Shown one piece after another: positions 1 to 8,692 of a stretch of DNA of 64,000 nt (its first letter is position 1; each line of letters starts with the position of its first letter). Under the pieces are notes generated by a model. That model made no database searches. It had not been told where the DNA came from and worked only from the letters and a program-made list of their open reading frames with translations. Source of the stretch: JAITWN01 sp050486285 (GTDB lineage Bacteria > Pseudomonadota > Gammaproteobacteria > SZUA-140); contig JBJHCZ010000004.1 of NCBI GenBank assembly GCA_050486285.1, positions 62,001 through 126,000 on the forward strand, read 5' to 3'. The position numbers were made by a program, and so were the translations under genes.

Positions 1-486
1 CGTATTGCCGCAGCGGTCGAGGCGGACGAGGCCCAGGTATTCGATGTTGAACATGACATCCCCGTTCGGAAACAGGTAGCTGCCATGTGCATAATTGTCG
101 GGGATATTCAGCTTGCCGGGCATCCCGTCCTGGTTCGGGTCTTCCGGCCACAGCACGTCCGGCTCGATGTCCCAGTGATGCAGGGTGTTGCCGTCGATGT
201 CGATGAGCCTGATGCCCGGTTTCCAGCCCCGGTCCGGCCACAGGGTCGTGATCAGTGTTACTCCGGGCGATACGGCGTCACGGTCGTGGATACGGACGCC
301 CGGCGTGTCATAACGGATCGGCCGCAGGTAATGCGACGGTTTTCGCGATGCGGTGAAGGCGTCATGGGCCTCCTTCAGTACAGGGTACGGAAAGAGTTCG
401 AAACGATGGGAAGCGAATCCATAGAGAAATGCCGCGATCATCAGCGAAACGATAAACAGTGCGGTGGCCAAGCGATCGGTCATCAT
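1..486 (-). CDS. Arylsulfotransferase-like membrane-anchored protein, N-terminal part (runs off window)
   Basis: The minus strand is open from an ATG-ATG start at 486 to the window edge, giving 162 residues with no stop. The N-terminus has one hydrophobic segment (about residues 5-25), so the protein is probably anchored in the inner membrane and faces the periplasm. The following text resembles the arylsulfotransferase (ASST) family found in exosortase-associated polysaccharide loci: a line with LIDIDGNTLHHWDI, then WPEDPNQDG, then HGSYLFPNGDVMFN. In that family these are blades of a beta-propeller, and activity would need a histidine further on that is outside this window. It lies downstream of the glycosyltransferase gene at 666-2630 on the same strand and may share its transcript. 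The family call is from sequence feel; substrate unknown. Confidence 0.7.
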   Translation of the reverse strand, partial: MMTDRLATALFIVSLMIAAFLYGFASHRFELFPYPVLKEAHDAFTASRKPSHYLRPIRYDTPGVRIHDRDAVSPGVTLITTLWPDRGWKPGIRLIDIDGNTLHHWDIEPDVLWPEDPNQDGMPGKLNIPDNYAHGSYLFPNGDVMFNIEYLGLVRLDRCGNT

Positions 487-665
487 TAGCCCAAGTCTAT
501 ATATTACTCCGGATCGCGCCGAAGCCGCGGAATCTGTCGGAATTCCGTCATTGGAACATCCGATGGGACTCCGGATTCAGCTCCGTAGCCAGCTCCGTCA
601 ACACCATACAAGAATTGCGTAATTATATAACGACAGTAGGACGAATGGCGACCCCTGCTGTCCGA

Positions 666-2630
666 TTATTGGCGCTCGGGCAGTTGAGCCCCCCCGGCGC
701 AGTTCAGGCAGTACACGGCGGTGGCGCCGTCCCGTCCCCGGTACCGGGGGTGGTGGGTGCGTTCGATCTCCTCCAGCCAGCGCCGCTGCTCCTCGCTGAG
801 GTACTGTTCACGACGGTGGTACGTCTCGCCGGAGGTGATGATCCAGAGGGGGCGGGATGCGGACGCCAGTGCCTCGGCGAATCCAGTCTCCAGCGCGGCG
901 CTGGCGACGTAGATGTCCCGCCATTTCCCGTCCGGGGCGAAGAACATGAAGTGGCGGTGCGATTCCGGGTCGCGCAGCCAGTAGTCGACCGGCCCGGCAT
1001 ACCAGTATTGCTGAAGCGGGTCTTCAGCGACCACGAGGTCGCCGTCGAGGCGGTGCATGCGGACGTATTCACCGGCGCCCTTGTGGTCCGGGTAGACCGG
1101 AAAGCCCAGTGCATGCGTGTTGCGGGCGGGGCCATATCCGTCCCCGGCGATCGCCAGGCCCTGGACGAGGCCGTGGCTGCCGAGGACACCGGAGATCGAG
1201 ATGACGACGGCTATCGCAAGCGCCGCGTTCTCCGGTCGGGTCCGGAGACGTGGTATATAACGAACGACGGCCTCGCCCGCGCGCAGCAGCGCATACGCCG
1301 CGACGATCAGCAGGAACGGATAGACCTGGATCAGGTAGCGAATACCCCCCCAGGGCTCCGCAATGCCCATTGCGAATACGGGTATCCAGACCGCCAGCGC
1401 CGAGATCCTCAGCGGGACAGTGTGCGCCGCGGCCGGCGTCAGCACGAGGAGGATCGTCCCGAGCAGGAACAGCGCGAAGACGCCGCCGAGCGCCTCGCCC
1501 AGCCACCATGCGTACGGAAATGGAAACATCAACAAGGCCCTTGCGCCGTCCGTGACTCCGAGCGTGAAGAAGGCATGGAGCGCATGCACCGCGGCCGCCA
1601 ATGCGAGCGCGGCGGCCGGTGCCGCGATCGCGCGGAGCGGTGGCCGCGGCACCAGCAGCAGGACCGCGATCCATGCGATCGCAGCCCCGTGGAGTTGGCC
1701 GGCCGCCGTCAGCCCGCCGGCGAGGGCCGCGGCTGAGTACTGGCCCAGCATGCGCAGCCGTTCCCGCGAGTCTTCGTCGGAGCGGCGCATCCGCCGCATG
1801 AGCCAGATGCCGAGGCACGCCCCCAGTCCTCCCATCAGAAGAATCTCGATCGGCAACTCCGCCGCGGTCGTCGCCGCCGACGGGGCGGCGGATTCACCGG
1901 TTTCGTCGGTCGGGTTTGCGGTTTTCAGTGATTTGAAGGCTGTGGCGACGACGATGCGATCATATATCCAGGCAATGCCCGCGGCCGCTGCCGCGAGCGC
2001 GATCAGATGCGCCGGCGCCGGGCGGCGCCATGCCGGCCAGGCCAGCGCCAGCAGCGGAAACAGTGCGATCATCGCCGCGGCGATATGCAGGCTCGCCGCC
2101 GCCAGATAAGCCGCGCACGCGCCGAACAGGCGGCGGGGATCGCCGTCTCGGATCCAGCGCAGCAGCATCAGTGCGGTGGCGAGATAGAAGAACAGGAAAG
2201 GTGCATACATACGCGCTTCGCGGGAGGTCAGGATGTGCCACTCGGAAAGCGCCAGCATCAGCGCTGCAATCAGCGCGACACCGGTGCCGAACAGCCCCCG
2301 CGCCAGCAGGAACAGCAGCGGAACGGTCAGCGTGCCGAATATTGCGGTCGGAAGCCGGTACGAGAATTCGCGCTCGACCCCGAACGCGTTCGCGGACAGC
2401 GCGTTCAGCCAGGTCGCCGGCAGGGCGCGCGTATAGGGCATGCCGGACGGCATCCGGGCCTCACCGCTTTCGGCCAGTGCCCTGGCAGGAAGCGCAGTCG
2501 TCTCCTCGTCTCCGTAGAATCCCAGCCGGTCGAGGCCGTCGAGACGGGGAACCGCCGCGAGCAGTGTCAGACCGAGTACGAGCACCCATGTCCAGGAACG
2601 GGATATCGTAGATGAGGCGAAATTCGGCAT
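666..2630 (-). CDS. GT39-type (ArnT/PMT-like) polytopic glycosyltransferase
   Basis: A polytopic membrane protein of 654 residues from the ATG at 2630; an in-frame ATG at 2660 is the alternative. It has the GT-C layout: one N-terminal membrane helix, then a periplasmic-loop acidic motif FYGDEETT (Asp41, Glu42), then many hydrophobic helices to about residue 430, then a soluble C-terminal domain. In ArnT/PMT-like enzymes the Asp-Glu pair is catalytic and the donor is a polyprenyl-phosphate sugar, so it probably adds a sugar to a glycan or lipid on the periplasmic side. Its place beside the exosortase-A O-ligase gene suggests a role in the exopolysaccharide or in decorating surface proteins. 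It is transcribed divergently from 2788. The exact acceptor cannot be told. Confidence 0.8.
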   Translation of the reverse strand: MPNFASSTISRSWTWVLVLGLTLLAAVPRLDGLDRLGFYGDEETTALPARALAESGEARMPSGMPYTRALPATWLNALSANAFGVEREFSYRLPTAIFGTLTVPLLFLLARGLFGTGVALIAALMLALSEWHILTSREARMYAPFLFFYLATALMLLRWIRDGDPRRLFGACAAYLAAASLHIAAAMIALFPLLALAWPAWRRPAPAHLIALAAAAAGIAWIYDRIVVATAFKSLKTANPTDETGESAAPSAATTAAELPIEILLMGGLGACLGIWLMRRMRRSDEDSRERLRMLGQYSAAALAGGLTAAGQLHGAAIAWIAVLLLVPRPPLRAIAAPAAALALAAAVHALHAFFTLGVTDGARALLMFPFPYAWWLGEALGGVFALFLLGTILLVLTPAAAHTVPLRISALAVWIPVFAMGIAEPWGGIRYLIQVYPFLLIVAAYALLRAGEAVVRYIPRLRTRPENAALAIAVVISISGVLGSHGLVQGLAIAGDGYGPARNTHALGFPVYPDHKGAGEYVRMHRLDGDLVVAEDPLQQYWYAGPVDYWLRDPESHRHFMFFAPDGKWRDIYVASAALETGFAEALASASRPLWIITSGETYHRREQYLSEEQRRWLEEIERTHHPRYRGRDGATAVYCLNCAGGAQLPERQ

Positions 2631-2649
2631 GGTGTCAATTATCCGTGCG

Positions 2650-2665
2650 GGGCATATCACATGCT
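2650..2665 (+). promoter_or_regulatory. Candidate sigma-54 (-24/-12) promoter for the O-ligase operon
   Basis: The plus strand carries GGGCATATCACATGCT, with GG at 2651-2652 and GC at 2663-2664, the exact 12-base offset of sigma-54 promoters. It matches TGGCAY-N5-TTGCW apart from the first T and one T of the -12 element. Transcription would begin near 2676, leaving an untranslated leader of about 110 bases before 2788. Sigma-54 control is known for exosortase-A loci, which supports the call. It overlaps the 5' end of the longer possible frame of the divergent gene. Confidence 0.5.
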
Positions 2666-2787
2666 AGAATAACCGTTCGGAAACGGAGGGGTTCGGCCAA
2701 TTTCCGCCTTCCGGATATGGTGCATCCGGGCATTGACCGTCCGCGTGAGCCCCCTCGGGTGTTTGCGCCGGTGACGCGGATCCTGAC

Positions 2788-4134
2788 ATGAGAGACATCA
2801 TACTTACCGCTGTCGTATTCGGGCTGCTGCCGGTGATCCTGGCGCGCGCCCATGTCGGAATATACGTGTGGTCATGGATCGGCTACATGAATCCGCACCG
2901 CCTGGCCTGGGGATTCGCTTACAATTTTCCGTTCGCCGCGGTGGTCGGGCTCGTCACCATCATCGCGATCCTGCTCTCCCGTGAACCCAAGCGCATACCG
3001 TGGTCAGCGACCACCTTCATCTGGGCTGCGTTCGTCATCTGGATGACGATAACGACCCTCGGCGCCTCCTTCCCCGATCTGGCCTGGGCGCAGTGGGACA
3101 AGGTCATCAAGATCCAGCTGATGATCCTGTTGACGCTGATGATGATCAATTCACGGGAGCGCATCAACATGTTGATCTGGGTGATCGTCGCGTCGATCGG
3201 CTTCTACGGCGTCAAGGGCGGGGTGTTCGCCGCCGCGACCGGGGGGCGCTACCGGGTATGGGGGCCCGAAGGCAGTTTCATCTATGACAACAACCAGCTG
3301 GCGCTTGCGCTGGTAATGGTATTGCCGCTGATGTATTACCTGCGTCTGCAGAGCGACAACAAATGGGTACGTCTTGCCCTGCTCGGTGCGATGGTTCTGT
3401 GTGCACTGTCCATCCTTTCGTCCTGGTCACGCGGTGCATTTCTCGCCATTGCGGTCATCGGTCTGTTCCTCTGGCTCAGGAGCCGCAAGCGACTACTGGG
3501 GCTGCTGTTCCTCGTGATCACTGTGCCGGTGGCATGGAGTTTCATGCCGGACGAATGGAATCAGCGCATGGGGACGATTGAGACCTACCAGGATGATGCC
3601 TCGGCGATGGGGCGCATTTACGCCTGGACCATGGCGGGCCATATCGCCAGGGACTACCCGCTCGGCGGCGGGTTCGGTACCTTCCACCAGCGTGAGTTCC
3701 ACGATCATTACACGATGCGAATCACCGGCGATCCCAATACCTACATCGCGACCGATGCCCACAGCATTTACTTCCTTGTGCTGGGCGATCACGGCTTCAT
3801 CGGTCTGGCCTTGTTCCTGATTCTATGGATCAGCGCGTTCCTGGCCGGATACCGGATACTCCGGATGACGAAAGGGCGCGATGACCTGAAATGGGCAGCT
3901 GACCTGGCCTCGATGACACAGGTCAGCCTGGTTGGTTACGCGGTCGGCGGGGCGTTTCTGGGACTGTCGTATTTCGACCTCTATTACCACCTGATTGCCC
4001 TGATGATCATCACCGCAGCGATAACCGTGCGTACCCTCCAGTCCGGCCCCGAAACCACCGTCGCGACGGAGCCCGAACCGGAACCGGTCTATGGTCCCGG
4101 CGCTACGAGGCGCAGGGACAAGGCCGAGGCATGA
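2788..4134 (+). CDS. O-antigen ligase/polymerase-like protein, exosortase-A system-associated
   Basis: A polytopic membrane protein of 448 residues with about 10-12 hydrophobic helices. It fits the putative O-glycosylation ligase family associated with exosortase A: an N-terminal half with HVGIYVWSWIGYMNPHR, a central WSRGAFLA segment, and the Wzy_C-type loop DAHSIYFLVLGDHG near residue 330. Members are thought to polymerise or transfer lipid-linked glycans in the periplasm, as WaaL and Wzy do. It starts an operon: its last four bases (ATGA) overlap the methyltransferase start, and that gene overlaps the deacetylase in the same way. The charged, Pro/Glu-rich C-terminal tail is cytoplasmic or periplasmic and not conserved. 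Family call strong, glycan specificity unknown. Confidence 0.88.
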   Translation: MRDIILTAVVFGLLPVILARAHVGIYVWSWIGYMNPHRLAWGFAYNFPFAAVVGLVTIIAILLSREPKRIPWSATTFIWAAFVIWMTITTLGASFPDLAWAQWDKVIKIQLMILLTLMMINSRERINMLIWVIVASIGFYGVKGGVFAAATGGRYRVWGPEGSFIYDNNQLALALVMVLPLMYYLRLQSDNKWVRLALLGAMVLCALSILSSWSRGAFLAIAVIGLFLWLRSRKRLLGLLFLVITVPVAWSFMPDEWNQRMGTIETYQDDASAMGRIYAWTMAGHIARDYPLGGGFGTFHQREFHDHYTMRITGDPNTYIATDAHSIYFLVLGDHGFIGLALFLILWISAFLAGYRILRMTKGRDDLKWAADLASMTQVSLVGYAVGGAFLGLSYFDLYYHLIALMIITAAITVRTLQSGPETTVATEPEPEPVYGPGATRRRDKAEA

Positions 4135-4892
4135 GGCCTGATGAACGGGAACCTGATCCCGACTTCGAGCAACGCTGGCAACAGCGCTTCGAACGATACG
4201 CGACCGAGCATGACGATGACGCCGGCATCGCCGGCTGGAGCGCCACGGGACTCGATGCGCGGTTGCGGCAGTTCGGTCGCCTGTGGGGCGGAGACAGAGG
4301 CCGCTATCTGGACGCCGGATGCGGGGCTGGCACCTATACCCGTTACCTGCTCGACCGGGGTATCGAGGTGGTCGGTGTTGATTATTCGGTCCCCACTGCG
4401 ATCAAGGCGCGTGAGCGCAGCCAGGGACGGGGCTTGTGGGCGGTTGCCGATGCACGACGACTTCCGGTGCGCGGCGGCGGCTTCGATGGCGTGATCTGTT
4501 TCGGTGTAAGCCAGGCGCTCAGCGAATCGGCGGCGTTGACCCGGGAGCTGGCGCGGATCGTGCGTCCCGGTGGACGGGTCTGGATCGATGGCCTGAACCG
4601 CTGGTGTCTTCCTCACCTGTTCGACATTCTCCGCCGCCGGTTGCGCCGGCGCGGAGATCACTTGCGCTACGAATCACCCTGGCGGCTCGCGCGGCAGCTG
4701 CGCCGGAGCGGCGTCGACGGCGTACGGATACACTGGTTGCCGATTGCCCCATCCGGCTGGAGCCTGCTGCAGAAGATCTTTGAGTTGTCCGGGGTCCGGT
4801 TACTGTTCAGGATGCTGCCGCCCGTCGGGGCGGTGCTGAGCCACGGGTTCATCGTGACCGGGACAAAAACGCATACGGAGCGCTCGCGATGA
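4131..4892 (+). CDS. Class I SAM-dependent methyltransferase
   Basis: A soluble protein of 253 residues with a Rossmann methyltransferase core. Motif I is YLDAGCGAGTYT near residue 59, the acidic end of strand 2 is VVGVDYS, and a post-motif loop reads GGFDGVICFGV, followed by ELARIVRPGGRVWIDG. This is the UbiE/Methyltransf_11 pattern. Translational coupling by ATGA on both sides places it between the O-ligase and the polysaccharide deacetylase, so it probably methylates a sugar or lipid intermediate of the exopolysaccharide. The acceptor is unknown and cannot be read from the sequence. No membrane segment apart from a weakly hydrophobic C-terminus. Confidence 0.8.
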   Translation: MRPDEREPDPDFEQRWQQRFERYATEHDDDAGIAGWSATGLDARLRQFGRLWGGDRGRYLDAGCGAGTYTRYLLDRGIEVVGVDYSVPTAIKARERSQGRGLWAVADARRLPVRGGGFDGVICFGVSQALSESAALTRELARIVRPGGRVWIDGLNRWCLPHLFDILRRRLRRRGDHLRYESPWRLARQLRRSGVDGVRIHWLPIAPSGWSLLQKIFELSGVRLLFRMLPPVGAVLSHGFIVTGTKTHTERSR

Positions 4893-5875
4893 AGTCCTCG
4901 ATGCTGCGCGGTATCGGCGGCCTGATTTCCGGGGGCGGGACGCGCGCCCGGCTTTCGATACTGATCTATCACCGCGTGATCGAACGCCCCGATCCGTTGC
5001 TGGGGGATACGCCGGATATCGTTTCGTTCAATCGCCATCTCGAGATCATCAGACGCTATTTCTGTCCGCTGCCGCTGGTGGACGCCGTCGCGTCCCTGCG
5101 CGCCGGCACGCTGCCCGAGCGCGCGCTGGCCGTGACCTTCGACGATGGTTACGCCGACAATGTCGAAGTCGCTCTGCCCGCGCTGCAGCGCAGCGGGATT
5201 CCGGCGACGTTCTTCATCGCGGCGGGGTTTCTCGACGGCGGCGCGATGTGGAACGATCGCGTCGTCGAAGCGCTGCGCCATGCGCCGGGCCCGGTGCTGG
5301 ATCTGGAACATGTCGGCCTCGGACGTCACGCGCTCGGTGGCATCGCCGAGCGCCGGGCGGCGGCCGGCGCCCTGCTTTCCCGTCTCAAGTATCTCGTCAT
5401 CGATGAACGGCTCGAGCGCGTTGCCGAGGTCGAGGAGGCCTGCGGCGGCGCGCGTTGCGACGGCTTGATGATGACCAGTGCGCAATTGCGGTCGTTGCAT
5501 GACGCCGGGATGGAGATCGGTGGCCATACCGTCAATCATCCGATACTGGCGCGGATGCCGCCCGAGGCGGCGCGCGCGGAGATCTGTGGGGGCAAGGCGA
5601 TGCTGGAAGGCATCATCGGCGCGCGCGTGCGCCTGTTCGCATATCCGAACGGCGTCCCGGGTCGGGACTATCGCGTGGAGCATGTCGACATGGTCCGCGC
5701 GGCGGGATTCGAGGCCGCGGTATCGACTGCCTGGGGCGTCGCCAGTGGCAGCGATGATCTCTACCAGCTGCCGAGGTTCACACCCTGGACCGACCGGACC
5801 GGGCGCTTTCTGCTGCATGTCTGGCGCAATACCTGGCGTGGGAGGCCCGCTGCACTCGCCGGGCGCATGGCCTGA
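4889..5875 (+). CDS. Polysaccharide deacetylase (NodB homology, CE4)
   Basis: A protein of 328 residues with the NodB fold. Motif 1 is TFDDGYAD (residues 83-90), which supplies the catalytic base and a metal-binding Asp, and motif 2 is GGHTVNHP near residue 207, which supplies two metal-binding histidines. Later motifs include RLFAYPNG. Enzymes of this family remove N-acetyl groups from glycans such as poly-N-acetylglucosamine. No clear signal peptide is present, as in many exosortase-A-locus deacetylases, so it may act on a cytoplasmic or membrane-bound precursor. Last gene of the three-gene coupled operon that begins at 2788; the next gene is convergent. Confidence 0.88.
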   Translation: MKSSMLRGIGGLISGGGTRARLSILIYHRVIERPDPLLGDTPDIVSFNRHLEIIRRYFCPLPLVDAVASLRAGTLPERALAVTFDDGYADNVEVALPALQRSGIPATFFIAAGFLDGGAMWNDRVVEALRHAPGPVLDLEHVGLGRHALGGIAERRAAAGALLSRLKYLVIDERLERVAEVEEACGGARCDGLMMTSAQLRSLHDAGMEIGGHTVNHPILARMPPEAARAEICGGKAMLEGIIGARVRLFAYPNGVPGRDYRVEHVDMVRAAGFEAAVSTAWGVASGSDDLYQLPRFTPWTDRTGRFLLHVWRNTWRGRPAALAGRMA

Positions 5876-5890
5876 GGCGGTCCGTGCTGT

Positions 5891-7741
5891 TCAGGCGCGA
5901 ACGGCGGGGACATCGTGGCTCGACAGCCACAACTCGAGCATCATCAGTACCCAGATCATTTCACCATAATAGGACGCGTGCGCGTCACGGTGCCGGGTCA
6001 TCATCTCGTCGATGAGGCCCGGCCTGACGATGCCGCGCCTGCTGAACGAAGACAGGCTGTCATGGGCCAGTGACTTCAGGGTCTCGTCGGTTCGCATCCA
6101 TACCCCGAACGGCAGGCCGAAGCCGTGTTTCTTCTTGTCGATGATCTCCCGCGGCAGTACATCCTTGAGGGCTTCCTTGTAGAAGTGTCGCAGGCGACCG
6201 TTCCAGATCTTGAGCCGTACGGGGATCCGCATCGACAATTCGACGAGGTCGTCATCGAGCATCGGGTACACGACATGGATGCCGGCCAGTTCGCACATGC
6301 CGTTGACCTTGCGGAGGTCATTGTCGGCCAGCGTCTGTTTCCAGTCGAGATAGAGCATGCGGTTCAGCGCGCTGTCCGAATCTGCGCGCCGATAGACTTC
6401 TTGCAGCAGGCGCAGCGGGGCGGCGGTGTCTATCCGCCCGAGGAAATCCGCGTCGAATATCGCGGAAGGCGCCGTCCGCTGCAGGTAATTGTAGCGCTCC
6501 ATGCGCGCGGGCAGGGGGACTCTCGCGTCGTCGATGTAGCGGCGTATCTTGGTCAGCAGCGGTATGCGCGGGTCGAGTGGAATCAGGCGCGAAGACGGCT
6601 CGATCACGCTCCGGCGGAGGAAGGGGGGCAGCAGGAAATAATGCTCGAACAGCTGTTGCGTCGCGTAGCGCGCATTGCCAGCGAATAGCTCGTCGCCGCC
6701 GTCGCCGGCGAGTAGCGTATGCATTCCCTCTTCGCGGGCGATGCGTGCGCAGAAGTACGCCGGTACCGCGGAGGAATTGCCGAAGGGTTCGTCATAGGCC
6801 GCCGTGATGCGGGGGACGGCGTCGACTACGTCGTCCGGCGTCACATAGTATTCGCGCGCGCGCGCGCCGAAACGACTCGCCGCGATGCGCGCGAAGGCGA
6901 TCTCGTCGTAGCCTTCGGCGTCGAATCCGATTGAATAGGTGCGTACAGATCCTGTTGTCGTCGCGGCAGCCATGGCGACGACGGTCGAGCTGTCGAGGCC
7001 GCCGCTCAGGAAGGCGCCGGTTGCGGTGTCCATTCCGCAACGGGTGACCGCAGTAGCCAGCCGGGACCGGAGTTCCTCGGCCAGCCCGGCGGAGTTATCG
7101 GATGATCGCCCCTCGTCGGTGAAGCGTGGATTCCAGTAAATTCCCCGTTCGATCCGGCCATCTGCGTATGTCAGCAATTCCGACGGCTGCAGCTTGTCGA
7201 TCGCCCGGTAGACGGTGCCCGGGCTGGGCACCATGTGGAAATACAGGTAATCGTAGAGTGCTTGATCACGGAGTGCCGGGTCGACGTCGGGGTGGCGGCG
7301 GAGCAAGTCGGCGCTGCTCGCGAACGCCAGACCTTCGCCGGTGCGGGCGAAGGCCAGCGGGCAGATGCCGATACGGTCGATTGCAAGCAGCAGGTGTCCG
7401 CTGCGTTGTTCGAGAGCAATGACGGAGAAGCCGCCTTGCAGCCTGTCCAGCGCAGCAGGTCCGCGACGCCGCAGTTCCGGCAGCCAGTGCGTGAGCAGTG
7501 CGTCATGATCAACAGGGCCGGGGTGTCCGGCCAGCCGGCACGCACGGCCCACCAGCGCGACGGTCCAGTCGTCGGCGACGGCAAACGCGAGCTGACGCCC
7601 GCTGGCGGCGATCAGGCCACGGTCGCTGACTGACAGCTGCGGGTGTTGCAATTGCGGCGATGCGGCGGCGAGCCGTCCGGCCAGCATAGTGGTGCGCGGG
7701 CCGCAGCCTGCGGCGCCCGTCCACCCGAGGAAGGCGCTCAT
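5891..7741 (-). CDS. Asparagine synthetase B-like protein lacking the glutaminase cysteine
   Basis: A protein of 616 residues with the AsnB architecture: an N-terminal class-II amidotransferase-like domain (to about 200) and a C-terminal ATP-pyrophosphatase domain with an intact SGGLDSS P-loop, an AAYDEPFGNSS segment and LAGDGGDELFAGN. The N-terminus reads Met-Ser-Ala-Phe, not Met-Cys-Gly-Ile, so the cysteine nucleophile that hydrolyses glutamine is missing. The enzyme may use free ammonia or another nucleophile, or may activate a carboxylate of a sugar for amidation. Exosortase-A loci commonly carry AsnB-like amidotransferases. It follows the TPR gene by 27 bases on the same strand and is probably cotranscribed. 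The next gene (deacetylase) converges on it. Confidence 0.85.
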   Translation of the reverse strand: MSAFLGWTGAAGCGPRTTMLAGRLAAASPQLQHPQLSVSDRGLIAASGRQLAFAVADDWTVALVGRACRLAGHPGPVDHDALLTHWLPELRRRGPAALDRLQGGFSVIALEQRSGHLLLAIDRIGICPLAFARTGEGLAFASSADLLRRHPDVDPALRDQALYDYLYFHMVPSPGTVYRAIDKLQPSELLTYADGRIERGIYWNPRFTDEGRSSDNSAGLAEELRSRLATAVTRCGMDTATGAFLSGGLDSSTVVAMAAATTTGSVRTYSIGFDAEGYDEIAFARIAASRFGARAREYYVTPDDVVDAVPRITAAYDEPFGNSSAVPAYFCARIAREEGMHTLLAGDGGDELFAGNARYATQQLFEHYFLLPPFLRRSVIEPSSRLIPLDPRIPLLTKIRRYIDDARVPLPARMERYNYLQRTAPSAIFDADFLGRIDTAAPLRLLQEVYRRADSDSALNRMLYLDWKQTLADNDLRKVNGMCELAGIHVVYPMLDDDLVELSMRIPVRLKIWNGRLRHFYKEALKDVLPREIIDKKKHGFGLPFGVWMRTDETLKSLAHDSLSSFSRRGIVRPGLIDEMMTRHRDAHASYYGEMIWVLMMLELWLSSHDVPAVRA

Positions 7742-7768
7742 GGATTAAGCCGGGTTCATGCGCGGGCG

Positions 7769-8395
7769 TCAGTTTTCCTGCCAGACGCCGGCCTGACGGA
7801 GCTTTTCCCGCAAGCCCGGCAGCGGGTGGCCGAGTTCGTAGGCCCTGCGGGCGTGGCTGACCGCCTTGTCGTACTGACGCATGTCGCTGTAGAGCAGCCC
7901 CAGGTTGTATTGAAGGTCCGCTGATTGGGGGACGCGTTCCAGTGCGGCCTGGTACTCGTCCAGAGCCTTGTCATACTCACCGCCCTGGTGGAAATGGATG
8001 CCGTAGATCAGGCGGACGGTGCCATCGTGGGGCGCGAACCGCATCGCCTGGTCGAAATAGTATTCGATGGTGCGGTCAAAAGGTTTTCCCAGGAGTCGAT
8101 ATCCCGGGTCCGGCAGGCTGAGGAGGCGGGTCATCGCGGCGAGCGCCCGGTGGTGGTTCGGAAAGGCGCGGAGGGTGTAATCGAGGTCGCCCCATACCGA
8201 ACTGCTGATGCCGGCCTGAAGACTTTCCACCTCAAGATTGAAATGGTAGCGCTCGACAACATCCAGATGCCTGGCGCGATGTTCCGGGTTGGTATAGTCG
8301 AACGGTCCGAAGGCCAGAACGGGAGATCCGCCGGAAAGGATGAACAGAACCAGGAGCAGGACGGAGAATGCAAGAAGACGATACCGTTGGGGCAT
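7769..8395 (-). CDS. Exported TPR-repeat protein
   Basis: A protein of 208 residues starting at the ATG at 8395, with a GAGGT ribosome-binding site about 8 bases upstream. An N-terminal hydrophobic stretch (about residues 8-28) ending at PVLA is a signal peptide or anchor. The C-terminal half shows at least two tetratricopeptide repeats (YDKALDEYQAALERVPQSA and YDKAVSHARRAYELG). TPR proteins are scaffolds, and in exosortase-A loci they are thought to assemble the export machinery. It is the first gene of a two-gene unit with the AsnB-like gene. The frame extends upstream to 8425, but the start used here has the better ribosome-binding site. Confidence 0.75.
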   Translation of the reverse strand: MPQRYRLLAFSVLLLVLFILSGGSPVLAFGPFDYTNPEHRARHLDVVERYHFNLEVESLQAGISSSVWGDLDYTLRAFPNHHRALAAMTRLLSLPDPGYRLLGKPFDRTIEYYFDQAMRFAPHDGTVRLIYGIHFHQGGEYDKALDEYQAALERVPQSADLQYNLGLLYSDMRQYDKAVSHARRAYELGHPLPGLREKLRQAGVWQEN

Positions 8396-8692
8396 GGAGA
8401 CACCTCGGTAATCAAGGATTAACAATGGTCTGTCAAAATAAATTCAGAGAGGCTCCGGGAACCTTGTCGGCAATTATAGCGTTTTCACTGCGTGCTGCAG
8501 AAGGGCTACGTCATTTACCGTCAATCAGCGCGCATGCTAGACTTGCGCAAGAGTGCTACCGCGCCGGCAGCATGCCGGGATTCTCGTACGGTTTCCCCGG
8601 CGCGTCCGCGGACAGGGACCGGGGAGTTGCCTCTGCGTGTGGTAAGTTCCGTATCCCCGAGGCTCGGTAACGTGTCCGTGAGGCCGCTGACT
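8396..8692. promoter_or_regulatory. Divergent promoter region between the TPR and GNAT genes
   Basis: About 300 bases without a supported gene. On the minus strand a perfect TATAAT lies at 8473-8478 and a TTGACA-like hexamer lies nearer the TPR gene, so a sigma-70 promoter for TPR-AsnB is plausible. The plus strand stays open in frame with the GNAT protein from 8492, but that extension is Arg/Ala/Ser-rich with no family similarity and is more likely untranslated. An imperfect palindrome surrounds a GCATGC near 8572. Confidence 0.3.

Noticed and set aside
8564..8582. Minus-strand CGGCATG with GC 12 bases on, a possible sigma-54 site for the TPR operon
   Set aside because: The -12 element reads CGGCG instead of TTGCA and the site lies in a GC-rich imperfect palindrome, so chance is likely.
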